Program-made: the position numbers and the translations under genes
From: Caulobacteraceae bacterium
GTDB lineage: Bacteria; Pseudomonadota; Alphaproteobacteria; Caulobacterales; Caulobacteraceae
Length of the DNA: 12,196 bases
Reading direction: 5' to 3'
Assembly: GCA_020852035.1 (NCBI GenBank)
Contig: JADZBR010000374.1
Location: 1-12,196 of the forward strand
Notes under the pieces: model-generated
What the model saw: only the letters and a program-made list of their open reading frames with translations
The model's database searches: none
Told to the model about the DNA's origin: nothing
Part shown: positions 11,796 through 12,196 of the stretch, piece by piece
Layout of the letters: each line of letters starts with the position of its first letter
Numbering within the stretch: position 1 is the first letter of the stretch

Positions 11796-12196
11796 ACTAA
11801 GCCGGATCGCCGCCGAGCGCTGGTGCGCCGGCAGGCCCTCGGCCTCGGCCAGCACCGCGGTGTGCGGCCCGAGGATGGCGAACGAGGCCGGGTCGCAGCG
11901 CACGATCGAGGTGCGCTTGATGAAGTCGTAGATCGAAAGGCCCGAGGAGAACCGCGCCGCCCGGCTGGTCGGCAGCACGTGGTTGGAGCCGGCCACATAG
12001 TCGCCGATCGCCTCCGGCGTGTGGCGGCCGAGGAAGATCGCGCCGGCGTGGCGCACCTGGTCCGCCAGGCGCTCGGGCGCCTCGACGGCGAACTCGACGT
12101 GCTCGGGGGCGATCAGGTCGACCAGCGCGGGCGAGGCGTCCAGCGGCGCGATCACCACCGCCCCGTGATCGCGCCACGACGCGGCGGCGTCCTCGC
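11751..12196 (-). CDS. hisD: Histidinol dehydrogenase, C-terminal part (5' end beyond window)
   Basis: Catalyses the last two steps of histidine biosynthesis, L-histidinol to L-histidine with two NAD+, zinc-dependent, cytoplasmic. Only the last 147 codons are in the window. Visible family motifs include LIAPEHVEF with the catalytic Glu-His pair, AGAIFLGRHTPEAIGDYVAG with the zinc-ligand Asp, NHVLPTSRAARFSSGLSIYDFIKRTS, and EGLPAHQRSA with the C-terminal zinc-ligand His. After AAIRL, where the protein normally ends, the frame reads into the inverted repeat and adds SPSPLAGEGVAAGDG before TGA at 11751. The repeat thus appears to have replaced the ancestral stop; an out-of-frame TAG sits at the junction. 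The frame is open at the right edge, so the gene is truncated by the window and not by mutation. Confidence 0.95.
   Translation of the reverse strand, partial: EDAAASWRDHGAVVIAPLDASPALVDLIAPEHVEFAVEAPERLADQVRHAGAIFLGRHTPEAIGDYVAGSNHVLPTSRAARFSSGLSIYDFIKRTSIVRCDPASFAILGPHTAVLAEAEGLPAHQRSAAIRLSPSPLAGEGVAAGDG

Overview
This window looks like a chromosomal segment of a GC-rich alphaproteobacterium, probably a member of the Caulobacteraceae (Phenylobacterium/Caulobacter type). The reasons are the order hisD - UPF0262 - low-molecular-weight phosphatase - infA - maf - RNase E/G - yacG - tRNA-Phe, a histidine tRNA without the extra G-1 and with A73 (an alphaproteobacterial exception), an ExbB with a signal peptide and Ala/Pro-rich extension, and strong GC bias at third codon positions. 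Species-level assignment is inference.

Region A (1-5485) looks like a catabolic/uptake neighbourhood. On the minus strand, read from 3414 down to 1, are a short-chain dehydrogenase/reductase (SDR), a FadD19-like acyl-CoA synthetase with a GTG start, and an MHS-family MFS transporter that runs off the left edge. Divergent on the plus strand are a LysR regulator (TTG start) and an alpha/beta hydrolase. The LysR gene is bracketed by two copies of a 31-bp imperfect inverted repeat (3539-3569 and 4576-4606). Each copy points at the outward gene, and each lies exactly 21 nt before a -10-like hexamer. The simplest reading is a LysR operator used twice, to control the SDR side and the hydrolase side together. 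The SDR keeps its Rossmann nucleotide-binding motifs but lacks the usual catalytic Ser, Tyr and Lys.

Region B (5486-8404) holds tRNA-His(GUG), a strong terminator, and a compact minus-strand exbB-exbD-tonB operon for energising TonB-dependent outer-membrane receptors. The operon has a 437-bp gene-free leader region.

Region C (8405-12196) is a minus-strand housekeeping cluster: hisD (3' part only), a UPF0262 protein, a low-molecular-weight phosphotyrosine-phosphatase-like protein, infA, maf, a short RNase E/G, yacG and tRNA-Phe(GAA). The genes are tightly packed or overlapping. maf seems to lack any ATG, GTG or TTG start and most likely begins with CTG. A 157-bp inverted-repeat element between hisD and UPF0262 supplies the last codons of hisD.

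No CRISPR array, phage gene, transposase or recognisable defence system was found. The items most worth a second look are the paired operator, the catalytically altered SDR, the repeat-derived HisD tail and the CTG start of maf.
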